From assembly GCA_016711295.1 (NCBI GenBank), contig JADJTE010000001.1, forward strand, positions 587,151 to 651,150: 64,000 bases of DNA, given 5' to 3'. Within the stretch, counting starts at the first letter, position 1; the number at the start of each line of letters is the position of its first letter. The position numbers were made by a program, and so were the translations under genes. Positions 8,789 through 16,885 of the stretch are shown here, piece by piece. Origin of the DNA: Sphingobacteriales bacterium. GTDB taxonomy: Bacteria > Bacteroidota > Bacteroidia > Chitinophagales > UBA2359. Below the pieces are notes generated by a model. The model had not been told where the DNA came from and ran no database searches. It saw only the letters and a program-made list of their open reading frames with translations.

Positions 8789-9845
8789 ATGAGCTACTTA
8801 GATAAATTGCTACAAAGAGCAACCGTACAGTGGAAAACGCTGGGGGAGGTGGCGGAGTTGAAAAGAGGTACAACTATTACTGCAAACACTAAAACTGATG
8901 GCAATATTCCTGTAATTAGTGGTGGTCAAAAACCTGCATATTATAATGGAGAATATAATAGGGATGGCGAAACAATTACTGTTGAGTGATGCCTTTTCAA
9001 TTAAAGCCGATGAATCGAAAGTTTTGCCCCGATACATCTATCATTTTTTATTAAACATTCAAGATAAAATCCATGATTTAAAATCTGGTGGTGGCGTTCC
9101 TCATGTATACGCAAAAGATGTAGCACGTTTCCCAATCCCCATCCCACCGCTTTCGGTACAAAAAGAAATTGTCCGTATTCTCGATAAGTTTACAGAGCTT
9201 GCAGCTCGTAAAAAGCAGTATGCGTATTATAGGGAGCGGTTATTAATGCCTGTAATGGTTGATGGTGAATGGTTAATGAATAATAAAGAGGTGGAATGGA
9301 AAACGCTGGGGGAGGTTCTTGTTCGCACCAAAGGGACAAGTATAACCGCAGGAAAAATGAAAGAATTGCATAAAGAAGGAGCACCTTTAAAAATCTTTGC
9401 TGGGGGTAAAACTGTTGCTTTTGTTGACTTCAAAGATATACCCGAAAAAGATATAAATAAAGAGCCTTCAATCATTGTAAAATCTCGTGGTGTTATTGAG
9501 TTTGAATATTATGACAAGCCTTTTTCGCATAAGAACGAGATGTGGTCTTATCATTCCAAAAATGAAAATATTAGTATCAAGTTTGTTTTACTATTTTTAA
9601 AAATTAATGAACCATATTTTCAGAATATTGCGAGTAGAATGCAAATGCCACAAATAGCAACCTCTGATACGAAAAAACTCCTAATCCCCATCCCACCGCT
9701 CGAAGAACAAGAACGCATAGTTTCCATTTTAGATAAATTCGATACCTTGGTCAATTCTATTAGCGAGGGTTTGCCGAAAGAGATAGCCTTGCGGCAGCAG
9801 CAGTACGAATATTATAGAAATCAATTGTTAATGTTTAATGATTAG
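8789..9845 (+). pseudogene. hsdS: Type I restriction specificity subunit HsdS, internally deleted
   Basis: HsdS gives type I restriction-modification enzymes their DNA target through two target-recognition domains (TRDs). The first TRD starts at WKTLGEVAELKRGTTI and the second at WKTLGEVLVRTKGTSI. Each ends in PIPPLSVQKEIVRILDKF or PIPPLEEQERIVSILDKF. In TRD1 the frame ends after NRDGETITVE (stop near 8987) and resumes as LLSDAFSIKADESK in another frame. The residues that normally lie between these blocks are missing, so a small deletion plus frameshift inactivates TRD1 as read. Start 8789 (MSYLDKLLQ) is preferred over 8726. No hsdM or hsdR is present nearby, so it is an orphan here. The 20-bp sequence at 8831-8850 recurs exactly at 9297-9316. 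Confidence 0.85.
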
Positions 9846-9982
9846 TGGTTAATGTTTAATGATTAATGGTGAATGATTAATGGTGAATGATTAATGGTGA
9901 ATGATTAATGGTGAATGATTAATGGTGAATGATTAATGGTGAATGATTAATGGTGAATGATTAATGGTGAATGGTTGGTGGT
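9846..9982 (+). repeat. Tandem 14-mer array after hsdS
   Basis: About eight near-perfect copies of TTAATGGTGAATGA lie right after the hsdS stop. Each is two related heptamers, of the same type as the upstream array. No spacer structure is present, so it is not a CRISPR. The following 110 bases up to purF are AT-rich with nothing else visible. Confidence 0.9.
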
Positions 9983-10094
9983 TACTACAAAGTAGCATTT
10001 AGTAAAATTTGTTGCTGAAATTTAAAGCATAGACCGATAGTTACTATTTTTTAATATTATTAATAAAATAATTTATTTATATATCCAAATAACA

Positions 10095-11525
10095 ATGTGT
10101 GGATTAGTCGGCTTTACGGGTCATACCGATGTGGTATATGACCTTATTTTGGGTCTTACTGCCCTCCAACACCGCGGTCAAGATGCTGCGGGTATTATTA
10201 CGTTCAAGGAGCATTTCAGGACCCGCAAAGCCTTGGGCTTGGTGAGCGATATATTTCAGGAGCGGCATCTACCACGCTTGGTGGGCAATATCGGGATTGG
10301 GCATGTGCGCTATACTACGCAAGGCTCTAATAATGTAGAAAACGCCCAGCCTTTTTCTGCTAATTATCCGTTTGGTTTGGCAATGGTACACAATGGCAAT
10401 GTCACTAATTTTGTCGAGCTGCGCCAGCGTCTTTATGAACAATACCATATTTTGCCCGAAACCTCTAACGACCTCGAACTGATTTTATATACCTTAGCCT
10501 CCGAATTGACCCAAAAAGACCTCAAAAACCTGAGTACCGACCATATTTTTGAAGCAGTAGCAGCCACCCAAGCCCAAGTAAAAGGCGCGTATGCCGTTAT
10601 TTGCATTATTGCTAACTACGGTTTGTTGGCTTTTATGGACCCGCACGGCATCAGACCTTTGGTATTGGGCAAACAAACCGATGCGAATGGTAAAACAACC
10701 TATGCTTTTGCGTCCGAAACAACCTGCTTCGATTATTTAGAGTATGAAACGCTCTATGATTTGGGTCCGGGCGAAGCCGTATTTATCGACCGCGATTTTC
10801 AAGTGCATCGGCGCAATTGCCACGTCAAGCAGCCCGCTTTTTGTGTATTTGAAACTATCTATTTTGCTCGTGAAGATGCTATTATGCACCGCCGTTTGGT
10901 AGCTGCCGAGCGGGTGCGTATGGGGCGCATGTTGGCAAAAAAGGTGCGCGAAGCTAATTTGCAGCCCGATATAGTGATAGATGTGCCTTCGTCGGGCTAT
11001 TTCGCTGCTTCGGGTTTAGCCGAAGCCTTGGGCATACCTTATCGGCGCGGCTTTGTGAAAAACAACCACGTAGGGCGCAGTTTTATTTCGCCCACCCAAA
11101 AGCAACGCGACGATGTAGTCAAAAAGAAGCTCAACCCCATCAGAGCCATAGTAGCGGGCAAAAAAGTGGCAGTTGTAGACGACTCGATTGTGCGCGGCAC
11201 CACCTCGAAACGCATCGTGCGCCTACTCAAAAATGCGGGCGCGGCAGCGGTTTATTTTATTTCTGCCGCGCCGCCCATCACCAACCCCTGTGTGTATGGT
11301 ATAGATATGGCGGTAAGCACCGAACTAATTGCAGCACAGCGCAGTCATGAAGAAATAGCTGCCTATATCGGTGCCGATGCGCTCATCTATCAATCCTTAG
11401 CCGATTTGCAAGCCCTATATGCCGATTTGCCCGGTTGCTACGCTTGTTTTTCGGGCAAATATCCGGTTGATGGCTCCAACGAACTGATAGATGTAGTAGC
11501 TGCCGAGCGTTTGGAACAACGCTAA
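10095..11525 (+). CDS. purF: Amidophosphoribosyltransferase
   Basis: PurF catalyses the first committed step of purine synthesis, making phosphoribosylamine from PRPP and glutamine. The 476-residue frame is intact. After Met removal Cys2 (MCGLVGF) is the Ntn glutaminase nucleophile, followed by ALQHRGQDAAGI and GHVRYTTQG. The PRPP-binding motif VAVVDDSIVRGTTSKR lies at about residues 356-371. The SxGY and FVKN blocks of the transferase domain (SGYFAASGLAEALGIPY, RGFVKNNHVGRSFI) are present. Length matches the family. It sits 2.7 kb after purN, separated by the Fic/hsdS module, and ends at a strong hairpin terminator. An AT-rich leader precedes it. Feedback regulation by nucleotides is known for the family but not visible here. 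Confidence 0.96.
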   Translation: MCGLVGFTGHTDVVYDLILGLTALQHRGQDAAGIITFKEHFRTRKALGLVSDIFQERHLPRLVGNIGIGHVRYTTQGSNNVENAQPFSANYPFGLAMVHNGNVTNFVELRQRLYEQYHILPETSNDLELILYTLASELTQKDLKNLSTDHIFEAVAATQAQVKGAYAVICIIANYGLLAFMDPHGIRPLVLGKQTDANGKTTYAFASETTCFDYLEYETLYDLGPGEAVFIDRDFQVHRRNCHVKQPAFCVFETIYFAREDAIMHRRLVAAERVRMGRMLAKKVREANLQPDIVIDVPSSGYFAASGLAEALGIPYRRGFVKNNHVGRSFISPTQKQRDDVVKKKLNPIRAIVAGKKVAVVDDSIVRGTTSKRIVRLLKNAGAAAVYFISAAPPITNPCVYGIDMAVSTELIAAQRSHEEIAAYIGADALIYQSLADLQALYADLPGCYACFSGKYPVDGSNELIDVVAAERLEQR

Positions 11526-11553
11526 ATGATGCGTTTTTATGGCTCCCAAACAA

Positions 11554-11593
11554 AAATTATCCCTAAGAGCATGGCTGCTTTTAGGGATAATTT
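11554..11593. terminator. Bidirectional hairpin terminator between purF and usp
   Basis: A perfect 13-bp stem, AAATTATCCCTAA/TTAGGGATAATTT (11554-11566/11581-11593), with a 14-base loop. It lies between the convergent purF and usp genes. The T-run is clearer on the minus strand (TTTTTG), so it serves usp best. Confidence 0.75.
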
Positions 11594-11599
11594 AAGGGC

Positions 11600-12406
11600 T
11601 TAACCGTGTAATACTAATACGGGTTTGACCATTTGTTGCACGATGGCTTTGACGCGGCTACGGTGGAATAGTCGATGCAAAAACGTATGTTGGTGAGCAA
11701 TAGTACAAAGTATGCCTATGTCGTTGTTGTTGATAAAATCGCCGATAGCGTCAGCTACATCGTCGCTATTTAGGTAGTTGAACGTTAGGGTCATATCGCC
11801 GAGTGCGGCTTGCAATTGTTGTTCTTGTTCTGTTTTGGGTTGGGTATCGTTGTCAGGGCATACGTGTAGCACGTCAAGTACTTCGGCGCGTATGGTGTCG
11901 ACAAAAGTGCGCAGTATATCGGCGTTTTGGCTACTGATGGGTTTGAGGTCGGAGGCAAATACCAACACGGGGTTATCTTCATATACCGCGTCGATGGGCA
12001 CAATCAAGGTAGATAGTAGCGTATGCGCCACCACGCTGGCGGCGTTAGACCCCAATATTCCTGCAATACCCGAAGCCCCTGTACTACCCAACACCAGCAA
12101 ATCGCTGGGGTTTTCGGCGATATGTTCGGTAATGCCGCTGGGCAAAAAATCGACTTGGCAGGAACTTTTGATGACCAAGTCGGGGTATGAAAATTTGGCG
12201 ACCCAACTATCAAGTGCCTCGCGCTTGGCTTCGAGGAGGTCTTCCATGAAGTAGGCATTCCATACATTATTATCTACTACTTGCGTAGGGTGTGCAAAGT
12301 GCAAAACGGTTATCTCGGCAGACATACGTGTAGCAATCTCTATGGCGTAACGCATGGCGTTCTCGGCACAGGTCGAGAAATCAGTAGCAACAATTATTTG
12401 TTTCAT
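11600..12406 (-). CDS. Tandem universal stress protein
   Basis: A 268-residue protein made of two Usp domains. The first starts IIVATDFSTCAENAMRYAIE and ends with the ATP-binding signature region VLGSTGASGIAG (about residues 105-116) plus STLIVP. The second half (from about residue 145, VLVFASDLKPISSQN) keeps the fold but ends IGILCTIAHQHTFLHRL and lacks the glycine-rich ATP motif. Only the first domain is therefore likely to bind nucleotide. Two-domain Usp proteins are common in Bacteroidota, and their partners are usually unknown. The gene is alone, bounded by the shared terminator downstream and family A copy 3 just upstream of its start, where that element could affect its promoter. Confidence 0.88.
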   Translation of the reverse strand: MKQIIVATDFSTCAENAMRYAIEIATRMSAEITVLHFAHPTQVVDNNVWNAYFMEDLLEAKREALDSWVAKFSYPDLVIKSSCQVDFLPSGITEHIAENPSDLLVLGSTGASGIAGILGSNAASVVAHTLLSTLIVPIDAVYEDNPVLVFASDLKPISSQNADILRTFVDTIRAEVLDVLHVCPDNDTQPKTEQEQQLQAALGDMTLTFNYLNSDDVADAIGDFINNNDIGILCTIAHQHTFLHRLFHRSRVKAIVQQMVKPVLVLHG

Positions 12407-12434
12407 TGTTATTATTTGTTTTTCTAAATGATTG

Positions 12435-12547
12435 GTAACTATTTAGGGTATAGGGTTTTGGGTATGGGGTAATGAGCAATGCTTATCTAATAATGCCTAA
12501 CATCGCCGCCTATTCGATTAGTTCCCCCTACAAGGCTAAATAGTTAC
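12435..12547 (+). mobile_element. G-quadruplex MITE family A, copy 3
   Basis: A textbook copy of 113 bp: GTAACTATTTAG at the left, CTAAATAGTTAC at the right, perfect inverted termini. It is flanked by an exact 8-bp duplication AATGATTG (12427-12434 and 12548-12555). Four G-tracts at 12446-12469 (GGG, GGG, GGG, GGGG with spacers of 3-4 bases) form a canonical G-quadruplex motif. It is non-coding. Confidence 0.93.
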
Positions 12548-12777
12548 AATGATTGATAAGATATAAAGCAGTATCTATACTCGCTTTGCCGAGTAGCCAA
12601 TAGCTACCAACACAGCAAAGATACAGCAATCTACACTATTATAGGCATTATGTTTTTGTTAATTTTGGGCATGGCAGCCCAAAAATGCAATATTGATTTA
12701 AAATAAAAAATAAATTATGATTTTACACGTATTATATTCTGACAAAATGACCATTTTGCCCTACTATTTGTCCTGCT
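12548..12777. other. Intergenic, no gene seen
   Basis: A 230-base AT-rich spacer between the element upstream of usp and the end of the cbb3 operon. No convincing gene or terminator stands out. Confidence 0.4.
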
Positions 12778-13506
12778 TTATTTTGCTTGGTGGCAGCAAC
12801 TTACTGCGCATTTGCCGCCGTGCATGTCCATACTTGGGCTGATGTAGGGAATACCCAAGCCCATACCACGTACAATAAGCAGTATAGCTACGCTAGCAAT
12901 AGCGTATGGCAATAAGCGATTGATTCGTTGTTTGATATTTATCGGTATATATTTGCCAAAAATCATGATGCTTGCCATCATGGGTGTAGTGCCCATACCA
13001 AAGGCAAACATCAGCCACGCACTATGCACATTGCTACCCGTAGCTACTGCCGCAGCTAAGGCGACGTATGTCAGCCCGCAAGGTAGCCAACCATTGAGCC
13101 AGCCTATCAGAAAATAGGTGGCGGGGTGGCGGGCATTGGTCAATAGGTGCGACAAGTAAGGATTTAGGCGGGCATAGAAACGGCGGTGCAACCAAGTAGA
13201 ACGCAAGCGAGGTAGGTATTGTTGGGCTAAACCCAGCAATATCAGTGTGCCTGCAATGATAGACAAGTATTGCTGCCACCCGAATAAACTAATGCCTGCC
13301 CCCAACGACCCTACTATTGCTCCTAAGAAAGCATAGCTGCTCGACCGACCAATATGGTAAAGCGCAATAGCGAGGTATTTCGATACACCATTCAGCCGAT
13401 AGACGGGCAGCGACAAAGCAAGCGGACCACACATGCCTACACAGTGAAAACTGCCCAATATGCCCAACATAAAGCCCGATGCCGCTAATAGCCAAAGTTG
13501 GTTCAT
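12778..13506 (-). CDS. TauE/SafE-like (COG2836) membrane protein of cbb3 locus
   Basis: A 242-residue polytopic membrane protein with about six hydrophobic helices. It begins LWLLAASGFMLGILGSFHCVGMCGPLALSLP, whose HCxGMCGP motif is typical of the sulfite-exporter-like family found at the end of cbb3 oxidase operons. The two Cys and the His may handle copper. A second conserved block is GWLNGWLPCGLTYVALAAA. The C-terminus is unusually rich in metal ligands (MDMHGGKCAVSCCH). It overlaps ccoH by four bases, so translational coupling is likely. Family members are thought to help copper delivery to the oxidase; that role is inference here. It closes the minus-strand operon that starts with ccoI. 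Confidence 0.85.
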   Translation of the reverse strand: MNQLWLLAASGFMLGILGSFHCVGMCGPLALSLPVYRLNGVSKYLAIALYHIGRSSSYAFLGAIVGSLGAGISLFGWQQYLSIIAGTLILLGLAQQYLPRLRSTWLHRRFYARLNPYLSHLLTNARHPATYFLIGWLNGWLPCGLTYVALAAAVATGSNVHSAWLMFAFGMGTTPMMASIMIFGKYIPINIKQRINRLLPYAIASVAILLIVRGMGLGIPYISPSMDMHGGKCAVSCCHQAK

Positions 13507-13946
13507 AATGCAATATTGATGTCTTGTTCGTGGTAATATGCTTTGCCTTCATTCTCCCAAGAGAGCCGCGCCCGATAAAATCCTTGTACTAAACGTTGGT
13601 CGTTGATGTTTTGTATGCCGTTGGCATCGGGCAATAGCGGTAGCACGAGGTCTTTTTGGCGGTCGTTGGGCTTGAGCAGTTCTATGGTGCCTTTACTCAA
13701 CTGTTGGCAGGTGGTAGGTGGCAAAACGATGCGCAATTGCCCTGCTTGGCTTTGCAAGATGAGTTGGTCAGTAGCTACTGCTTGTAAGTTATGGGTAGCA
13801 TCTATAATTTGTTGGTGTCGCAATTCGCGGGCGTAATAATCCTTGTCCATCATATCGTTGGTTTGTTGCGATGCGACATAAACCATGCCCATCATACTCA
13901 CCAAAAAAACAATGATAACGCCTAAAATGCCGTAGCCCCAATTCAT
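13503..13946 (-). CDS. ccoH: Cytochrome cbb3 oxidase assembly protein CcoH/FixH
   Basis: A 147-residue single-span membrane protein needed for cbb3 oxidase assembly and stability. It has an N-terminal helix (GILGVIIVFLVSMMGMVYVA), then KDYYARELRHQQIIDATHN, the short conserved FixH block after the membrane span, and a periplasmic beta-rich domain. FixH-family members in Bacteroidota have this size. It lies 34 bases after ccoG and overlaps the downstream SafE-like gene by ATGA. Function comes from family and operon position; no catalytic residue is expected. Confidence 0.85.
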   Translation of the reverse strand: MNWGYGILGVIIVFLVSMMGMVYVASQQTNDMMDKDYYARELRHQQIIDATHNLQAVATDQLILQSQAGQLRIVLPPTTCQQLSKGTIELLKPNDRQKDLVLPLLPDANGIQNINDQRLVQGFYRARLSWENEGKAYYHEQDINIAL

Positions 13947-13980
13947 GGTATGATAATTTGCTTGGGTGGTAGGTGATTGA

Positions 13981-15384
13981 TTATTGAAAAGGTCCCAAAA
14001 ATTTGGTTTCTACAGTTTGTATATGTCGTTCGCCGCTATACACCGACAAGGCTATATGGCTACTGCGCTGCACGACCTGTTCTTTGGGTATATCGACAAA
14101 AAAGGTAATCTCGTTGATAGATTCTTTTTTGAGCACTATATCGGGATTGCCCACCAAACGAATTGCACCATTATCTACCCCATCTAATTGGAGCGATATA
14201 GGTAGGTCTTTATTGGTTTTGTTGATAATTTTAGCTTCGTATAGGTTGCTAATTTTGTTATCGCTTGTTTCCTGAAACAATTGCCCTCTGGCACGCGACA
14301 CATATACATCTATGGTTTTGCGGGTAGCCACCAAGCCTATCATCAGGGCAGACAATAAGACCAACAAAGCGGTATAGGCTTTCATGCGGTTATTGAATCG
14401 GAATTTGCGTCCCGTATTGATTTCGTTTTCTGACGCATAGCGAATTAGTCCTTTTGGAAAGGATAGCTTTTCCATGACTGCGTCGCAGGCATCAATACAT
14501 GCCGTACAACCCACACACTCCATCTGTACGCCGTTGCGTATGTCTATGCCCGTAGGACATACTTGTACGCATTTTTTGCAATCGATACAATCGCCGAATG
14601 TTCGTGTAGCATTTTTGTTATACTTGCCTCGTGGTTCGCCTCTTTTGTGGTCGTAGGCTATTTGCATTGTGTCGGGGTCGAACAATACACTTTGCAAACG
14701 CCCATAGGGGCATATTGTAGTGCACACTATATCGCGCACAAAGGCGAATACCGAATAAAAAAGCAAGGCAAAACCCAACAAACCCAACAATAGCCCTATA
14801 TGTTCAAGGGGCTGCCCCATCATCTCCCATAAGCGGTCTATTCCTACTACATAGGCTAAAAATGTATTGGCGATGAGCCACGAGAAGCCCAAAAACAAGG
14901 CATGTTTGAGGGTTTTTTTTCCTATTTTTGTTGCTGTCCAAGGCGACTCGTTCAGTTTCCTCTGCTGGCTGGGCGAGCCTTCTATCCACCACTCTATACG
15001 CCGAAACACAAATTCCATAAAAATTGTTTGCGGGCAAGCCCAGCCGCAGAATAAGCGTCCGTATACTACTGTAAATAATGCGATAAATACGATGAACGTA
15101 ATCATAGCAACAGCAAAGATGAAGAAGTCTTGGGGCCAAAATATCTTACTGAACAGTATAAATTTGCCATCAACGACGTTTATCAGCACAAAAGGCATGT
15201 CATTGACCTTGATAAAAGGAATGACAAAAAATACTGCTAAATAGAGCCAGGCCAATTTCTGGCGTATTGAATACCATTTCCCTTCGGGCATTAAGGCATA
15301 AACCCAATTTCGTTTGCCTCCTTCGGTTACCGAACTTATGCGGTCGCGGTAAGAATCTGCTTGCAATAATTCGTCTTCTCTCAT
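13981..15384 (-). CDS. ccoG: Cytochrome cbb3 oxidase accessory protein CcoG (4Fe-4S ferredoxin, RdxA/FixG)
   Basis: CcoG is a membrane-bound ferredoxin-like protein thought to reduce copper(II) for insertion into cbb3 oxidase. The 467-residue protein has several membrane helices, the block RLFCGWACPQTIFMEFVFR and two cysteine clusters typical of 2[4Fe-4S] ferredoxins: CIDCKKCVQVCP (about residues 266-277) and CVGCTACIDACD (near 290). The C-terminal Ig-like domain follows one more membrane helix (ALLVLLSALMIGLVATRK). The start MREDELLQADSYRDRISSV fits the family, which begins with a short acidic tail. It lies between ccoP (37 bases) and ccoH (34 bases) in the operon. Confidence 0.95.
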   Translation of the reverse strand: MREDELLQADSYRDRISSVTEGGKRNWVYALMPEGKWYSIRQKLAWLYLAVFFVIPFIKVNDMPFVLINVVDGKFILFSKIFWPQDFFIFAVAMITFIVFIALFTVVYGRLFCGWACPQTIFMEFVFRRIEWWIEGSPSQQRKLNESPWTATKIGKKTLKHALFLGFSWLIANTFLAYVVGIDRLWEMMGQPLEHIGLLLGLLGFALLFYSVFAFVRDIVCTTICPYGRLQSVLFDPDTMQIAYDHKRGEPRGKYNKNATRTFGDCIDCKKCVQVCPTGIDIRNGVQMECVGCTACIDACDAVMEKLSFPKGLIRYASENEINTGRKFRFNNRMKAYTALLVLLSALMIGLVATRKTIDVYVSRARGQLFQETSDNKISNLYEAKIINKTNKDLPISLQLDGVDNGAIRLVGNPDIVLKKESINEITFFVDIPKEQVVQRSSHIALSVYSGERHIQTVETKFLGPFQ

Positions 15385-15421
15385 AAAAACGGTTAGCGTA
15401 GCTACTTTGTTTTGGTCGGTT

Positions 15422-16588
15422 TTAGTGTTTTTGGGCTATCGTATCGGCGGGGGCGGCAGTGCTATCGGCGGGGGTGGCTGCGGCAGTTGCAATATTGCCT
15501 TGCGGTTCTTTGCCGCCGCTTAGGTTACTGCCTGCTATACTGTGTACGAAACTGGATAATTGGGCTATTTGGTGGGGCGAAAAATCGTCTTTCCACGATT
15601 TCATGCCTTTGTCAGGATAGCCGTATTTAATGGTCTTGAATATATCGGGCATTTTATCGCCGTGAAGCCAATGGTTATCGGTCAGGTTAGGACCTACGCC
15701 GCCGGGTTTGCTTGCACCATTTTCGCTATGACAAGCTGCGCATTGGGCGACAAATATTTTCTGCCCCGCTGCTATATCGGCTTCGCCCAATAGTTTTACG
15801 GTATTTTCGTCCACATTATTGGCTTGTTTTTTCAGGTATTCGGCTTTGGCTTCTTCGGCGGCAGCCATTTCCATTCTAAACTCTTCTAACTGCAAAGGAG
15901 CCGATTCTGCTACGTGGTATCGCCACAAATAGACTATCGCAATTAGGATACTCATAGCAAAAGCAAACGTAAACCAAGACGGCGTTACATTATCTAATTC
16001 GCGTATGCCATCGTAGGAGTGCCCCGTATCGATGTCGGCTTCTTCCTCAATGGATCTAAAATTGTTGACTTTTGCCCACCAACGCATAAAACGCGCTTGT
16101 AGGCTTGGACGCGCCGCCACAGAGGGTTTGGCAACTTTGCTCGTACCTTTTAAAAACTGCCTAACACGCAGCGACAAAAAGGCTATCAGTAATAGTTCGA
16201 GCAGAATAGCCGATAATAAGACGACATAGAGCCAATTTGTATTGCCATCCGCTGCCTGAGCAGTTGTCTCAACGACGGCAGTCTGGGCTTGCAGTGTTTG
16301 TGGCAGCACCCAAGCCAAAGTAGCCCAGCCGAGCCAGAACAAAGTGTTGGAATGGGTAGATTTAGATTCTTTTTCGTAATACATGCGTGCAGACATAACC
16401 AATATTCTGCCTAAGATGTAAATAGGTAGCAGCAAACAAATGGCAATAAGCAACAAAAATAGATGACCGCTATCGGCGAATGAGGTTTCCGAAGTAGCAA
16501 TCGGGGTAGGAGGCGTGGTTTGGGCAAGTAGTGGCATCGACACGCACGATAGCCAAGCAGCCACAACAAAAATATATCGATTTGACAT
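15422..16588 (-). CDS. ccoP: cbb3 oxidase diheme-type subunit CcoP, single-heme form with N-terminal extension
   Basis: CcoP carries electrons to the cbb3 oxidase core. Residues 1-23 look like a signal peptide or membrane anchor (MSNRYIFVVAAWLSC...LAQ), and two further hydrophobic segments follow before the typical CcoP block (YDGIRELDNVTPSWFTFAFA). Only one CxxCH heme c site is present (CAACHS), followed by GGVGPNLTDNHWLHG and MKSW, the latter giving the axial Met. Proteobacterial CcoP has two hemes; a single-heme, N-terminally extended form is usual in Bacteroidota. The tail is rich in Ala, Thr and Pro. Start 16588 (MSNRY) is preferred to 16612 because it opens the signal-like segment directly. 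A hairpin separates it from ccoQ. Confidence 0.9.
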   Translation of the reverse strand: MSNRYIFVVAAWLSCVSMPLLAQTTPPTPIATSETSFADSGHLFLLLIAICLLLPIYILGRILVMSARMYYEKESKSTHSNTLFWLGWATLAWVLPQTLQAQTAVVETTAQAADGNTNWLYVVLLSAILLELLLIAFLSLRVRQFLKGTSKVAKPSVAARPSLQARFMRWWAKVNNFRSIEEEADIDTGHSYDGIRELDNVTPSWFTFAFAMSILIAIVYLWRYHVAESAPLQLEEFRMEMAAAEEAKAEYLKKQANNVDENTVKLLGEADIAAGQKIFVAQCAACHSENGASKPGGVGPNLTDNHWLHGDKMPDIFKTIKYGYPDKGMKSWKDDFSPHQIAQLSSFVHSIAGSNLSGGKEPQGNIATAAATPADSTAAPADTIAQKH

Positions 16589-16638
16589 GATAAATGGTTG
16601 AAAATAGGACAATTTAGCGGATAGAAGTAGCGTTTTTT

Positions 16639-16667
16639 TTGCCCTCGCTACAAAATCACGAGGGCAA
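16639..16667. other. Hairpin between ccoQ and ccoP
   Basis: TTGCCCTCG/CGAGGGCAA (16639-16647/16659-16667) forms a perfect 9-bp stem with an 11-base loop inside the operon. On the transcribed minus strand it is followed by A, not U, so it is not a classic terminator. An RNA stability or processing site setting subunit levels is plausible but unproven. Confidence 0.5.
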
Positions 16668-16687
16668 TTCTTTCTCGATGGCTATCC

Positions 16688-16849
16688 TTATTCGTCTAAG
16701 GGCAATTGTGCGATGCGGGCTAATTCGCGGCTATCTGTGCTATAAACCCAAGCCGTTACGAGGGCAAAAAATGCCACAAATAAAACCAAGGATATAATAG
16801 GATAGAGGCTTACGCCCACAATTTGTTCCAAATAAGTTGAAAATTTCAT
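16688..16849 (-). CDS. ccoQ: CcoQ-like small membrane subunit
   Basis: A 53-residue protein starting MKFSTYLEQIVGVSLYPIIS, with one membrane helix (LYPIISLVLFVAFFALVTAW) and a short charged tail ending RELARIAQLPLDE. Its position between ccoNO and ccoP, its size and the single helix fit CcoQ, the small subunit that stabilises cbb3 oxidase. Sequence conservation in CcoQ is weak, so the call rests mainly on context. It starts 37 bases downstream of the ccoNO stop in the direction of transcription. Confidence 0.8.
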   Translation of the reverse strand: MKFSTYLEQIVGVSLYPIISLVLFVAFFALVTAWVYSTDSRELARIAQLPLDE

Positions 16850-16885
16850 AACAAGCAATAATTTGTATTATTAATTTTAATTTAT

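Noticed and set aside
8617..9982. Tandem repeats considered as a CRISPR array
   Set aside because: Repeat units are 7 or 14 bases and directly adjoining, with no spacers and no cas genes.
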